Shown here: positions 26,410-35,194 of the stretch, piece after piece | Numbering within the stretch: the stretch's first letter is position 1 | Layout: each line of letters starts with the position of its first letter | DNA from: Muribaculaceae bacterium | Lineage (GTDB): Bacteria; Bacteroidota; Bacteroidia; Bacteroidales; Muribaculaceae | Direction of reading: 5' to 3' | Assembly (NCBI GenBank): GCA_022510425.1 | Contig: JAFLTO010000011.1 | Location: 1 to 64,000 of the forward strand | DNA: 64,000 nucleotides | Program-made: the position numbers and the translations under genes | The notes under the pieces: generated by a model | What the model saw: only the letters and a program-made list of their open reading frames with translations | Database searches by the model: none | What the model was told of the DNA's origin: nothing

Positions 26410-28689
26410 TTATCGTCTTCCTTTCCTGGAAGATTTCTTTTCAGATTTCTTCTGTGACTTATGTTGAGATTTCTTTTTAGCGGCAATTGAAGTCTCCTCT
26501 TTTTTAAGTTTTTTCTTTTCAGCAAGAGAAATATTTGGATTGCCTTCGTCGAGGACCAGGGCGAAATCCAGTTGTTTCTTTTCGAGGTCAGCCCGAGCCA
26601 CTTGCACTCTCACAATATCACCGAGTGTGTATTTATTATGATATTTGCGACCTGTGAGACAAAAATTCTTTTCATCGAAATCGTAATAATCATCTGCGAG
26701 ATCTCTCACCGGAACCAACCCTTCGCATTTATTCTCGTCAAGTTCCACATAGAAACCCCATTCAGTCACAGCAGAGATAACGCCCTCATACACCTCTCCA
26801 AGTTTATCTTGCATAAATTCTACCTGCTTATACCTGATAGAAGCACGCTCGGCATTGGCTGCCAATTGTTCCATTTCGGATGAGTGCTTGCATTGGTCTT
26901 CCAATTTTAATTTGTCGACGCTTCTGCCACCCTCTGCATACTTTGCAAGAAGGCGATGTACCATCATATCAGGATAACGCCGTATAGGGGATGTAAAGTG
27001 GGTATAATAAGGCACTGCAAGACCATAGTGACCTATATTTTCAGTAGTATACATAGCTTTCGCCATACTTCTTATTGCAAGTATGGAAAGCATATTCTCT
27101 TCTCCTCGGCCTTTCACGTCCTTCAAAAGTCTGTTGATGCCCTTGTTAACATCTTTGGGTGATCCCTCTGTCTTAACCTTGAATCCGAAACGTGCCGCAA
27201 TCTGTGAGAAATTGGAAATTTTTTCAGGATCCGGATTGTCATGCACGCGGTAGACAAATGTCTTTGCTTTCTTACCTTTCGGGACTTTACCAATATGTTC
27301 TGCCACAGTGATATTGGCCAACAACATGAATTCTTCTATAAGTTTGTTTGCATCCTTTGATTCCTTAAAGAACACACTTATCGGCTTTCCGTCTTTGTCA
27401 ATCTCAAACCTCACCTCTGCCCTATCGAATTCCAAGGCTCCATTGTCATAACGACGCTTTCGAAGTTCCTTTGCGAGTTTATCAAGTGTCAGTATCTCCT
27501 CTTTGAACTCCCCTTCACCTGTTTCAATTATCTGTTGGGCTTCTTCATATGTGAAACGTCTGTCAGATTTGATCACTGTCCTCACAATACGGCTATTTAT
27601 AACATTTGCCTTGTCATCCATTTCAAAAATGGTGGAATAGGTCAATTTCTCTTCATTCGGACGCAAAGAACAGATACCATTAGACAGATGCTCCGGAAGC
27701 ATCGGAATTGTTCTATCCACAAGATAAACACTTGTGGCTCTTTGCTTCGCCTCTTTCTCGATTATAGATGTCGGTGTGACATAATGCGTCACATCCGCTA
27801 TATGCACCCCCACTTCCCAATGTCCGTTTTTCATCTTTCGGATAGAAAGGGCGTCATCGAAGTCTTTAGCGTCACGTGGGTCGATTGTGAATGTAGTAAC
27901 TCCTCGGAAATCCTCACGTTTTGCGATTTCCTGCGGAGTGATTCCTGCATCTATATCATTAGCAGCCTTTTCAACATTTGACGGATATTTATAAGGGAGA
28001 CCGAATTCTGCAAGTATTGCATGCATTTCTGCAGTATTCTCGCCTTTGGTGCCAAGAATATCCACCACTTCCCCTTTAGGGTTCATTTCCTCGTCACGCC
28101 ATTGGGTGATCCGGGCTATGGCTTTATCTCCTGTTTTGCCTCCTTTAAGTTTTGAACGCGGGATTATAATATCGGCAGCCAAGAATTTGGAATCTGTCAC
28201 CAGCGATGCATAGTTCTTTTCGACATTGAGGGTGCCGATGAACACCTGTTCTTTTGGTTCCACTATTTCAATCACTCTTGCCTCGGGTTCCTGGCCTCTT
28301 CTATTGGCAGAGATTTCAACTCTCACTTTGTCGCCGTTAAGTGCATGGCGTGAATTTCTTTCAGCCACAAGAATAATCTCATCATCTATCATCACACCAT
28401 TTTTACCATTGCTGCGACGGACGAAGGTTCCGATATTCTGTGTACCTCGATTGCTCATGGCTTTATATTTACCGATACCGACTTCCTGAATCACTTCGGC
28501 AGCTGCCAGTGCATCAAGAATATTGATCACATCCATTCTGTTGGAAGGATGAGTGGCATTTATAGCGAAGGCAATCTGTTTATAATTGAATGACTGTTTG
28601 TTTTCTTTCTCAAGAAAATTTAATATAAGTCTTTCTAAATCAGCCTTTTTAATTCTTGGGGCTGTTTCTTTCTTAGCTTTGATTCCCAT
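26410..28689 (-). CDS. rnr: Ribonuclease R
   Basis: RNase R is a processive 3'-5' exoribonuclease able to degrade structured RNA, active in rRNA quality control. The 759-residue protein has an N-terminal helix-turn-helix-like region, two cold-shock domains, the RNB catalytic domain with TIDPRDAKDFDDALS (around residues 260-275, holding the catalytic aspartates) and HFTSPIRRYPDMMVHR, then an S1 domain (GEVYEGVISAVTEWGFYV) and a lysine/serine-rich basic tail of about 40 residues. It is convergent with DUF3037 and transcribed alone from a promoter near 28800. Confidence 0.95.
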   Translation of the reverse strand: MGIKAKKETAPRIKKADLERLILNFLEKENKQSFNYKQIAFAINATHPSNRMDVINILDALAAAEVIQEVGIGKYKAMSNRGTQNIGTFVRRSNGKNGVMIDDEIILVAERNSRHALNGDKVRVEISANRRGQEPEARVIEIVEPKEQVFIGTLNVEKNYASLVTDSKFLAADIIIPRSKLKGGKTGDKAIARITQWRDEEMNPKGEVVDILGTKGENTAEMHAILAEFGLPYKYPSNVEKAANDIDAGITPQEIAKREDFRGVTTFTIDPRDAKDFDDALSIRKMKNGHWEVGVHIADVTHYVTPTSIIEKEAKQRATSVYLVDRTIPMLPEHLSNGICSLRPNEEKLTYSTIFEMDDKANVINSRIVRTVIKSDRRFTYEEAQQIIETGEGEFKEEILTLDKLAKELRKRRYDNGALEFDRAEVRFEIDKDGKPISVFFKESKDANKLIEEFMLLANITVAEHIGKVPKGKKAKTFVYRVHDNPDPEKISNFSQIAARFGFKVKTEGSPKDVNKGINRLLKDVKGRGEENMLSILAIRSMAKAMYTTENIGHYGLAVPYYTHFTSPIRRYPDMMVHRLLAKYAEGGRSVDKLKLEDQCKHSSEMEQLAANAERASIRYKQVEFMQDKLGEVYEGVISAVTEWGFYVELDENKCEGLVPVRDLADDYYDFDEKNFCLTGRKYHNKYTLGDIVRVQVARADLEKKQLDFALVLDEGNPNISLAEKKKLKKEETSIAAKKKSQHKSQKKSEKKSSRKGRR

Positions 28690-29026
28690 ATTCTAACCTT
28701 AATGTTTTCAAACTTGCATATAAATATGTAGAGACCATTAAAATCCCTTTTTATAGTATAACACACATATATATGTTAAAAGTTTAAAAAATCTACAAAT
28801 ATAATTTCAAGGCCCTGTTTTGGAAACAACAACTTTGTATTTATAAACTTGTATTTAACAATAAAGAATTTTCAACCTTGTAAAATTTGGGCCCCAGGGA
28901 AATATATCTAAGATAAAAATTCATCAGTTAAGAAAAGCACTTATTAAGTTAAGTACCGGGAAAAATGTGAGAACTTATCCATTTCTTAAAGAATGGCTTT
29001 GAGTGTAGTTAAAGTATTTCTTAGGT
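28690..29026. other. Intergenic region between uvrC end and rnr start
   Basis: 337 bp, strongly AT-rich, no gene. It holds a candidate rnr promoter (listed separately). The stretch 28830-29026 shows only short AT-rich words; I see no clear terminator for uvrC and no supported small gene. Confidence 0.4.
28796..28829 (-). promoter_or_regulatory. Candidate rnr promoter
   Basis: On the minus strand TTG (28829-28827), 23 nt and TATATTTG (28803-28796) give a consensus-like promoter at the long end of spacing. The leader to rnr would be about 100 nt. Confidence 0.45.
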
Positions 29027-31042
29027 TCAAGAACGAAAATGGTCAAATACGACTTTCGCTTTTGATTGTCCTATAACTTCAGCAAGTTGTTCAAGAGATG
29101 CCTCTTTGATTTTTTTGAGACTTTTGAACTTGAGCATCAAGGACTTAACTGACTTCTCCCCTATTCCTTTTATATTATCCAGCTCGCTGGCTATCTGGCC
29201 CTTTGACCGACGGTCGCGATGATGTGTAATTCCGAAACGGTGAGCTTCGTCACGCAGCGCCTGGATAACCTGCAGGCTACGGCTTTTCTTGTCGATATAA
29301 AGAGGATACTGGTCGCCAGGATAATAAATTTCTTCAAGACGTTTTGCAATACCCACAAGTGCTACTTTTCCACGAATACCCATTTCATCGAAAGCCTCCA
29401 CAGCTGCACTAAGCTGGCCTTTACCGCCATCCACCACAACCAACTGGGGCAACTCCTCTCCTTCGGAAATCATACGAGAATAACGTCGATGGAGCACTTC
29501 TTTCATCGAGGCAAAATCATCGGGACCTTCAACTGTCTTTATAATGAAATGCCGGTAATCTTTCTTTGAAGGCTTGCCATTTCTAAACACCACACAACTG
29601 GAGACAGGGTTGGAGCCTTGAATATTGGAGTTGTCGAAACATTCTATATGACGAGGTTGCACATCAAGACGGAAATCTTTCTTCATCTGTTCCATTAGTT
29701 TCTCTACACCTTTCTCAGGATCGAGTTTTTCAGCCATCTTCTCCTTGTCAGTCATATATTGTCTGACATTTTTCATTCCCACATCCAGAATCTTTTTCTT
29801 ATCGCCTCGTTTAGGCACGGTAAATGAGACTCCTTCGAATTGGACATCAGGTTCGAAAGGAACTATTATTTCTGAAAAATTTCTTTCAAACCTTCTGCTA
29901 ATCTCAGCTATTGCGAGTGATAGGATCTCTTCCTTGGTTTCTGCGAGTTTTCGCCGGAACTCCATATTGAGACTTTGCACTACGGCTCCATGATGCAGAT
30001 GCATAAAATTCACATAAGCCGCATCCCCATTCTCCTCATAAGCAAACATGTCAGCATCCCCTTCCGGAGAAGCAATCACAGTTTTGGAATTATATTTCTT
30101 TACATTCTCATATTTTTCTTTTACCTCCTGGGCCTCTTCAAACTTCCACTCCTCGCTTAGACGGTTCATTTCCTCTTTCAGATAGTTTTCTAAAAGTATC
30201 GTTTCACCGTTTAAAATTTGTTTGATTTTAGAAATATATTTTCCGTATTGTTCGGGATTTACGAAACCTCTACAAGGTCCTGTGCATTTCTTGATATGGT
30301 AGTCGAGACAGAGACGGTATTTCCCTTGGGCAATCTTCTTGTCTTCCAAATTATGGATACAACTTCTCAAAGGGAAGACATCCCGGATCAATTGCAACAT
30401 CATCCTGGCATTCTGCACACTGCTATAAGGCCCATAGTATTTGGCTTCAAGACCTTTCTCACGGGTCATGAAAACTCTGGGATAAAGCTCTTTGGTCACT
30501 ACAATCCAAGGATAAGATTTATCATCCTTGAGTAGCACATTGAAATGTGGTTTATAGGCCTTTATCATTGCATTCTCCAAATGCAATGCGTCTTCCTCGG
30601 AGGTCACAACTATAAACCTAAGATCCACAATACTTCTTACAAGCAAATTGGTTCGGACGGAATCGTGCCTGCGATTGAAATAGGAGGATACCCTTCTTTT
30701 TAATCTTTTTGCCTTCCCTACATAAATCACATTTCCTCTTTTATCGAGGTAGATATACACACCGGGAGCCTCCGGAAGATTAAGAATTTTTTCACGAAGA
30801 TGTTCGCCGGGATGATTTCCAGCAATGTCCTCCGGAGTACGATCAGGTTTAATTTCTATTCCAAATTTTCCGCTTTCATCGATATTTCTCCCTACTCCTG
30901 CTAAAAGGTGCTCGATTGAATTTTTCACCTCTTCCGGTTTAGCGACAAATGATAAAGGATTATCCCCTGAAGACATCAAATCAATCAGGGGTTTTTGATT
31001 CTCGAATGCATCAGCTACAGAAGGGGTAAATTCTTCAGCCAT
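29027..31042 (-). CDS. uvrC: Excinuclease ABC subunit UvrC, with N-terminal extension
   Basis: UvrC makes both incisions in nucleotide excision repair after UvrB recognises damage. The 671-residue protein has the GIY-YIG domain (GVYIYLDKRGNVIYVGKAK, 94-112), a cysteine-bearing region, the UvrB-binding UVR motif (WKFEEAQEVKEKYENV) and the RNase-H-like endonuclease with ECFDNSNIQG and VVVDGGKGQL, then a helix-hairpin-helix end. Family members usually begin close to the residue 82 equivalent (LREKILNLPEAPGVY). Here about 80 extra residues precede it with no nearer start codon. The gene follows apt on the minus strand after a 36-nt gap. Confidence 0.95.
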   Translation of the reverse strand: MAEEFTPSVADAFENQKPLIDLMSSGDNPLSFVAKPEEVKNSIEHLLAGVGRNIDESGKFGIEIKPDRTPEDIAGNHPGEHLREKILNLPEAPGVYIYLDKRGNVIYVGKAKRLKRRVSSYFNRRHDSVRTNLLVRSIVDLRFIVVTSEEDALHLENAMIKAYKPHFNVLLKDDKSYPWIVVTKELYPRVFMTREKGLEAKYYGPYSSVQNARMMLQLIRDVFPLRSCIHNLEDKKIAQGKYRLCLDYHIKKCTGPCRGFVNPEQYGKYISKIKQILNGETILLENYLKEEMNRLSEEWKFEEAQEVKEKYENVKKYNSKTVIASPEGDADMFAYEENGDAAYVNFMHLHHGAVVQSLNMEFRRKLAETKEEILSLAIAEISRRFERNFSEIIVPFEPDVQFEGVSFTVPKRGDKKKILDVGMKNVRQYMTDKEKMAEKLDPEKGVEKLMEQMKKDFRLDVQPRHIECFDNSNIQGSNPVSSCVVFRNGKPSKKDYRHFIIKTVEGPDDFASMKEVLHRRYSRMISEGEELPQLVVVDGGKGQLSAAVEAFDEMGIRGKVALVGIAKRLEEIYYPGDQYPLYIDKKSRSLQVIQALRDEAHRFGITHHRDRRSKGQIASELDNIKGIGEKSVKSLMLKFKSLKKIKEASLEQLAEVIGQSKAKVVFDHFRS

Positions 31043-31078
31043 TATAAAATTATACCGATGAATAGGGAAATAAAAATT

Positions 31079-31603
31079 TCAATAAACAAGCAAAGAAGTT
31101 ATCTCGCAATCCTTAGGGAACTTACTTCTCCCTTCGAGACAGGAGAGTTCCACAATAAAATTAATATAAATTTTCTTAGGGTTCATACTTTTCACTAAGT
31201 CATAGCAAGCAAGCATGGTTCCACCTGTAGCGAGCAAATCATCATGAAGCACCACCACGTCATCAGGACCTATTGCATCACTATGGAGTTCAATCATATC
31301 TACTCCATACTCCTTTGCAAAAGCCTTCTTAACAGTTACGGCAGGCAATTTACCCGGTTTTCTCGCCGGAACAAACCCGGCACCAAGTTCGAAAGCAAGA
31401 ATACTACCTCCGATAAACCCACGAGATTCAATCCCCACAACCTTTGTAACGCCCTTCCCCACATAAAGATTTTTCAACTCTTCTCCCATCACATGCAATG
31501 CTTCCGGATTCTTTATCATGGTTGTAAGATCTCGAAACATTATGCCCTTAGTGGGAAAGTCGGGCACATCACGGATAAGGGCTTTCAATTCTTCGGTTTT
31601 CAT
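31079..31603 (-). CDS. apt: Adenine phosphoribosyltransferase
   Basis: APRT salvages adenine to AMP using PRPP. The 174-residue protein has the type I PRTase fold, with the PRPP-binding loop VVLHDDLLATGGTM about residues 120-133, and the N-terminal IRDVPDFPTKGIMFRD block specific to APRT. Length is standard. It lies between mnmG and uvrC on the minus strand. The 84-bp spacer to mnmG contains the parS-type palindrome (31646-31661), about 43 nt before the apt start, so a bound ParB could also affect apt transcription. Confidence 0.95.
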   Translation of the reverse strand: MKTEELKALIRDVPDFPTKGIMFRDLTTMIKNPEALHVMGEELKNLYVGKGVTKVVGIESRGFIGGSILAFELGAGFVPARKPGKLPAVTVKKAFAKEYGVDMIELHSDAIGPDDVVVLHDDLLATGGTMLACYDLVKSMNPKKIYINFIVELSCLEGRSKFPKDCEITSLLVY

Positions 31604-31645
31604 TTTTTGATATTGTTTTTGTTATAGTATATTCCTATTTGAAAT

Positions 31646-31661
31646 TGTTCCACGTGGAACA
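31646..31661. other. parS-type centromere site
   Basis: TGTTCCACGTGGAACA is a perfect 16-bp palindrome identical to the parS sequence of Pseudomonas and very close to the general bacterial parS (TGTTTCACGTGAAACA). It lies in the apt-mnmG spacer. ParB binding here would nucleate the chromosome segregation complex. Sites of this kind normally cluster around the replication origin. No parA or parB lies in the window. Confidence 0.85.
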
Positions 31662-31687
31662 TGTATAATTATTTGAATTTTATTTTA

Positions 31688-33643
31688 TTATCTGTGAAGA
31701 ATGATAAGGAGAATATTGATGTCTGCCGGTGACACTCCGGGTATCCTTGATGCCTGGCCTATAGTGGCTGGTCTAATTTTCTGTAGCTTTTGGCGTGCTT
31801 CCGTTGATAACGACGTCAATGCTGTATAGTCTATGTTGTCTGGTAATTTCACGTATTCCAGTCGCAAAGATTTTTCAGCCAATTCTCGTTCACGAAGAAT
31901 ATATCCTCCATATTTGATGAGGATCTCTGCAGACTCGATTATTTCATTTCTTCTTTTAGATTCTATCGTATCAAGATAATTTTCCACATCCGGGAGTTCA
32001 CACAATTTATTAAAGTCTAATTGTGGTCGCTTCAGAAGCTCTGTTAAACGTATGGAAGAGGTGATTGGAGATGTATTATTCTTTTCAAGAAAAGCATTGA
32101 CTTCAGGTGAAACTTTAACTAAATAATCGTCACACCATTTGATCAACTCATCTCGTTGTCGTTTCTTTTCAATCATCGCATGATAGCGTGCATCATCTGC
32201 AAGTCCTATTTCGTGACCGATAGGAGTAAGACGCATATCTGCATCATCTTGCCTTAGAAGAATTCTATATTCTGCCCGTGAAGTAAACATACGATATGGC
32301 TCATCTACTCCTTTCATAACCAAGTCATCTATAAGTACCCCTATGTAGGCTTGGTCACGTTGTAGTATCAAGGGCGGTTGATCTTTAACTGATAAAGCTG
32401 CATTTATACCTGCAATCAGTCCTTGAGCTGCGGCTTCTTCATAACCCGTAGTGCCATTAACCTGGCCTGCAAAATATAATCCTGACACTAATTTTGTCTG
32501 CAAGTCATGTGTCAGTTGTGTAGGGTCAAAATAATCATATTCGATGGCATAACCTGGACGGTAGAACTGTACGTTATTCAAAGCCGGTGTTTTACTTAAA
32601 GCCTCTAATTGGATTTCCCAAGGGAATGAACTTGAAAATCCGTTGACATAATATTCATTTGTGTCCTCACCTTCCGGTTCAAGGAAAAGTTGATGACTCT
32701 CTTTGTCAGGAAAAGTAACAATCTTTGTCTCGATACTTGGACAATAGCGTGGCCCCGTACTGTTTATCTGACCATTATATAACGGTGACCGCTCAAGGTT
32801 ATTTCTAAAGATGTCATGAGCTTCCGGTGTAGTATGCACAATAAAACAACTTCTTGGATTAAGAATACGATTGACATCCGGAAGAAAAGAGAATTTATGG
32901 AAATCTCTTTTTATAAGTTTCATTAAAGGGCCGGCGACATTATTTACATTTTCTCCTGCCACTTCAACGATATCATCTCCATCTTGGCGCTGGGTTAGTG
33001 AAAAATCTATGGATCGGCCATCGATTCTCGCGGGTGTACCGGTCTTCAGTCGTAAAACCTCAAAACCTAAAGATGCGAGTTGATCAGACAGTCCTACTGA
33101 ATTACTTTCTGATATTCTTCCACCCGGAATTTTAACTTCTCCGAAATGCATCATTCCATTAAGAAACGTTCCGGCTGTTAAAATAACTTTTTTGGCTTTA
33201 AATTTAAATCCTAAAGATGTGTTTACACCTGTTACATTAGTTTTATTCTCAACTTTATTGAAATCAAAGGACATGACCATGTCTTGAAATAATTCAAGAT
33301 TTGGTGTAGTTTCGAGAATATGCCGCCAAAAATTACTGAATTTTTCTCTATCAGATTGGCAACGTGGAGACCATACGGCAGGTCCTTTAGAACGATTGAG
33401 CATTCTGAATTGAACGGCGGTTAAATCAGCTACAATGCCCATTTGCCCTCCTAAGGCATCAATCTCCCTTACGATTTGTCCTTTGGCAATACCCCCGACA
33501 GCAGGATTGCATGACATTTGAGCAACTCGATTAAGATCGGCTGTGATCAAAAGAGTTGACACTCCTAATCTTGCGGAAGCAACAGCAGCCTCACAGCCGG
33601 CGTGACCTCCTCCCACTACTATTACATCGAAATCAAATTTCAT
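31688..33643 (-). CDS. mnmG: tRNA uridine-5-carboxymethylaminomethyl modification enzyme MnmG (GidA)
   Basis: MnmG, with MnmE, uses FAD to build the cmnm5 group on the wobble uridine of several tRNAs. The 651-residue protein has the N-terminal dinucleotide-binding motif VVGGGHAGCEAA (about 9-20), the GidA blocks MSCNPAVGGIAKG and PRYCPSIE, the FAD-binding GYEEAAAQGLIAG and the C-terminal helical domain ending IPGVSPADINILL. It overlaps ybeY by 11 nt. mnmG (gidA) lies beside the origin in many bacteria, and a parS site sits directly downstream here. Confidence 0.97.
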   Translation of the reverse strand: MKFDFDVIVVGGGHAGCEAAVASARLGVSTLLITADLNRVAQMSCNPAVGGIAKGQIVREIDALGGQMGIVADLTAVQFRMLNRSKGPAVWSPRCQSDREKFSNFWRHILETTPNLELFQDMVMSFDFNKVENKTNVTGVNTSLGFKFKAKKVILTAGTFLNGMMHFGEVKIPGGRISESNSVGLSDQLASLGFEVLRLKTGTPARIDGRSIDFSLTQRQDGDDIVEVAGENVNNVAGPLMKLIKRDFHKFSFLPDVNRILNPRSCFIVHTTPEAHDIFRNNLERSPLYNGQINSTGPRYCPSIETKIVTFPDKESHQLFLEPEGEDTNEYYVNGFSSSFPWEIQLEALSKTPALNNVQFYRPGYAIEYDYFDPTQLTHDLQTKLVSGLYFAGQVNGTTGYEEAAAQGLIAGINAALSVKDQPPLILQRDQAYIGVLIDDLVMKGVDEPYRMFTSRAEYRILLRQDDADMRLTPIGHEIGLADDARYHAMIEKKRQRDELIKWCDDYLVKVSPEVNAFLEKNNTSPITSSIRLTELLKRPQLDFNKLCELPDVENYLDTIESKRRNEIIESAEILIKYGGYILRERELAEKSLRLEYVKLPDNIDYTALTSLSTEARQKLQKIRPATIGQASRIPGVSPADINILLIILHR

Positions 33644-34067
33644 ATCCCCTATTATTATTCCAAAGTTCTAAAGCTTTGTTTTCATTCGCTTCCATGATTT
33701 CTCTTTCACCGGGCCCTTTGTCATCGATACCACATAGATGAAGAAGTCCATGGACTATCACTCGCAAAAGTTCAGACAGATAAGGTTCATTAATTTCCTC
33801 TGCATTGCTTTTCACAGTGTCAAGAGATATGAAAATATCGCCTCCCACTCTATCTCGTCGCGAATAATCGAAAGTGATAATGTCGGTGTAATAATCATGA
33901 TGAAGGAATTTGCGATTCACCTTCAAAATTTCTTCATCATCGCAGAAAAGGTAGTTGAGATTGCCGATATGTTTTTGATAATTTGCTGCAACCTCATTAA
34001 GCCATATCTCTACTTTGACAAAATTGAGGACCGGGACATCAACATTTTTGAATTCGAAGGAAATCAT
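33633..34067 (-). CDS. ybeY: Endoribonuclease YbeY
   Basis: YbeY is a zinc-dependent endoribonuclease needed for 16S rRNA 3' maturation and ribosome quality control. The 144-residue protein has the zinc motif HGLLHLCGIDDKGPGE (about residues 110-125): the first two histidines are kept, and the third is replaced by the acidic/lysine pattern seen in Bacteroidetes members. The block HDYYTDIITFDY is also typical. Its end overlaps the mnmG start by 11 nt, so the two are translationally coupled. A -7 box TAAATTTG lies at 34091-34084, about 17 nt upstream of the start codon. Confidence 0.9.
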   Translation of the reverse strand: MISFEFKNVDVPVLNFVKVEIWLNEVAANYQKHIGNLNYLFCDDEEILKVNRKFLHHDYYTDIITFDYSRRDRVGGDIFISLDTVKSNAEEINEPYLSELLRVIVHGLLHLCGIDDKGPGEREIMEANENKALELWNNNRGYEI

Positions 34068-34339
34068 AAGAACTCGCTTTATGCAAATTTACAAAAAAGC
34101 CTCTTATTATTGAAATTCTTTGGTTTTTAGAGAATGAACAATCAAAAAGAGGAATCAAGGATTTTTCCGGAAACAAAATCAATAAGTTTATATCCTGACA
34201 TATTACACTGATAGACTGCAACTTAACTGATTTTTATTACAATTTAAAGGCTGTGAGATTTTAAAATTAATTGTAATCCGAGCAATTAGTCGTCAATTTC
34301 TTTTTATCAAACAAAAAAATTCCTGAAAATTTTATTTTA
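34068..34339. other. AT-rich intergenic stretch upstream of ybeY
   Basis: No gene is supported here. It contains the ybeY -7 box (34084-34091) and then about 240 bp of AT-rich sequence with no clear hairpin, up to the left copy of the inverted repeat. Confidence 0.4.
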
Positions 34340-34457
34340 TTGATGAACCAATTAAATTATTGCTTTGTTATAATATCAGAAAAACGTTTCATGATGTTAG
34401 GTTAGTTTGAAAGTATTATAAAAAATGACGGACGATGTGAATCGTCCGTTTTTTTTA
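34340..34457 (-). repeat. Left copy of ~118-bp inverted repeat
   Basis: This copy is the reverse complement of 37549-37667. Read on the minus strand it starts with the hairpin ACGGACGAT..ATCGTCCGT, then a 40-nt core identical between copies (34424 to 34385), then ATGAAACG at 34392 opening a short frame MKRFSDIITKQ (34392-34357), and a conserved distal word ATTGGTTCATYAA. The two copies flank the maa-like/ltaE/nhaC cassette and both point outward. Confidence 0.85.
34428..34456. terminator. Terminator hairpin inside left repeat
   Basis: A perfect 9-bp stem ACGGACGAT/ATCGTCCGT with loop GTGA is followed by eight T on the plus strand. The A-run on its other side gives a second U-tail for leftward transcripts, so it can end the acetyltransferase transcript. 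Confidence 0.75.
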
Positions 34458-34501
34458 TACCGTATAACTAAAGTTACAATAACCTTTATCACAGAGCCAG
34501 G

Positions 34502-35086
34502 TTATCCTTTTGTAAATCCAACTTTATCTTTTTCAGTTATCTTTCTTATTACTTTGCATGGATTACCTGCGGCAACCACCCCTGATGGTATGTCATGAGT
34601 AACTACACTTCCGGCTCCAATCACAGTATCGTCACCAATTGTCACACCACTTAAAATTGTGGACCCACCACCAATCCATACTCTGTCACCAATAATGATC
34701 GGTTCCGGAATCAAGGCTCCGTTTATTCTTTCTTCGGAGTCGAGGGAATGATTTGCAGAATACATGCTTACGTTAGGTCCTATAAGAGTGTTGTTCCCTA
34801 TAATTATCTGACCACAATCAAGTAAAGTACAGCCAAAGTTAATATACAGGTCATTCCCAAGAGTTATATTTTTCCCGAATTCACAAGTGAAATTAGGCTC
34901 CATATAAACCCTCTCTCCTACCTTTTTGAATAATTTCTTCATAATCTCCTGACGTTTCTCGCTTTCATCGTCAGTGGTGAGATTAAACTCCTTGAAAAGT
35001 TTTTTTGCTTCTACTCTTCTATTAAATAAATCTGCGTCAAAATCATCATAAATCTGATGGTTTTGCATTTTATCCCATTCTGTCAT
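34502..35086 (-). CDS. Maltose/galactoside O-acetyltransferase-like protein
   Basis: This 194-residue protein belongs to the left-handed beta-helix acetyltransferases of the MAT/GAT type, which move acetyl from acetyl-CoA to a sugar. It shows the N-terminal maltose-acetyltransferase segment (DFDADLFNRRVEAKKLF), hexapeptide repeats and the catalytic His in MYSANHSLD, then PIIIGDRVWIGGGSTIL and the C-terminal AGNPCKVIRKI. The start at 35086 is usual in length, but MQNHQIYDD at codon 7 is also possible. It is the last gene of the inverted-repeat-flanked cassette, 108 bp after ltaE, and may be transcribed separately. Confidence 0.88.
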   Translation of the reverse strand: MTEWDKMQNHQIYDDFDADLFNRRVEAKKLFKEFNLTTDDESEKRQEIMKKLFKKVGERVYMEPNFTCEFGKNITLGNDLYINFGCTLLDCGQIIIGNNTLIGPNVSMYSANHSLDSEERINGALIPEPIIIGDRVWIGGGSTILSGVTIGDDTVIGAGSVVTHDIPSGVVAAGNPCKVIRKITEKDKVGFTKG

Positions 35087-35194
35087 AAAACTTCTAAAAT
35101 ATTAAAAATCAATTTATTCAATGCAAAGCCTCTTAACCCTGGCGCTATATGATTGGTTTTTAAACCATAATTTATAAACGCATACTATTAAAAA

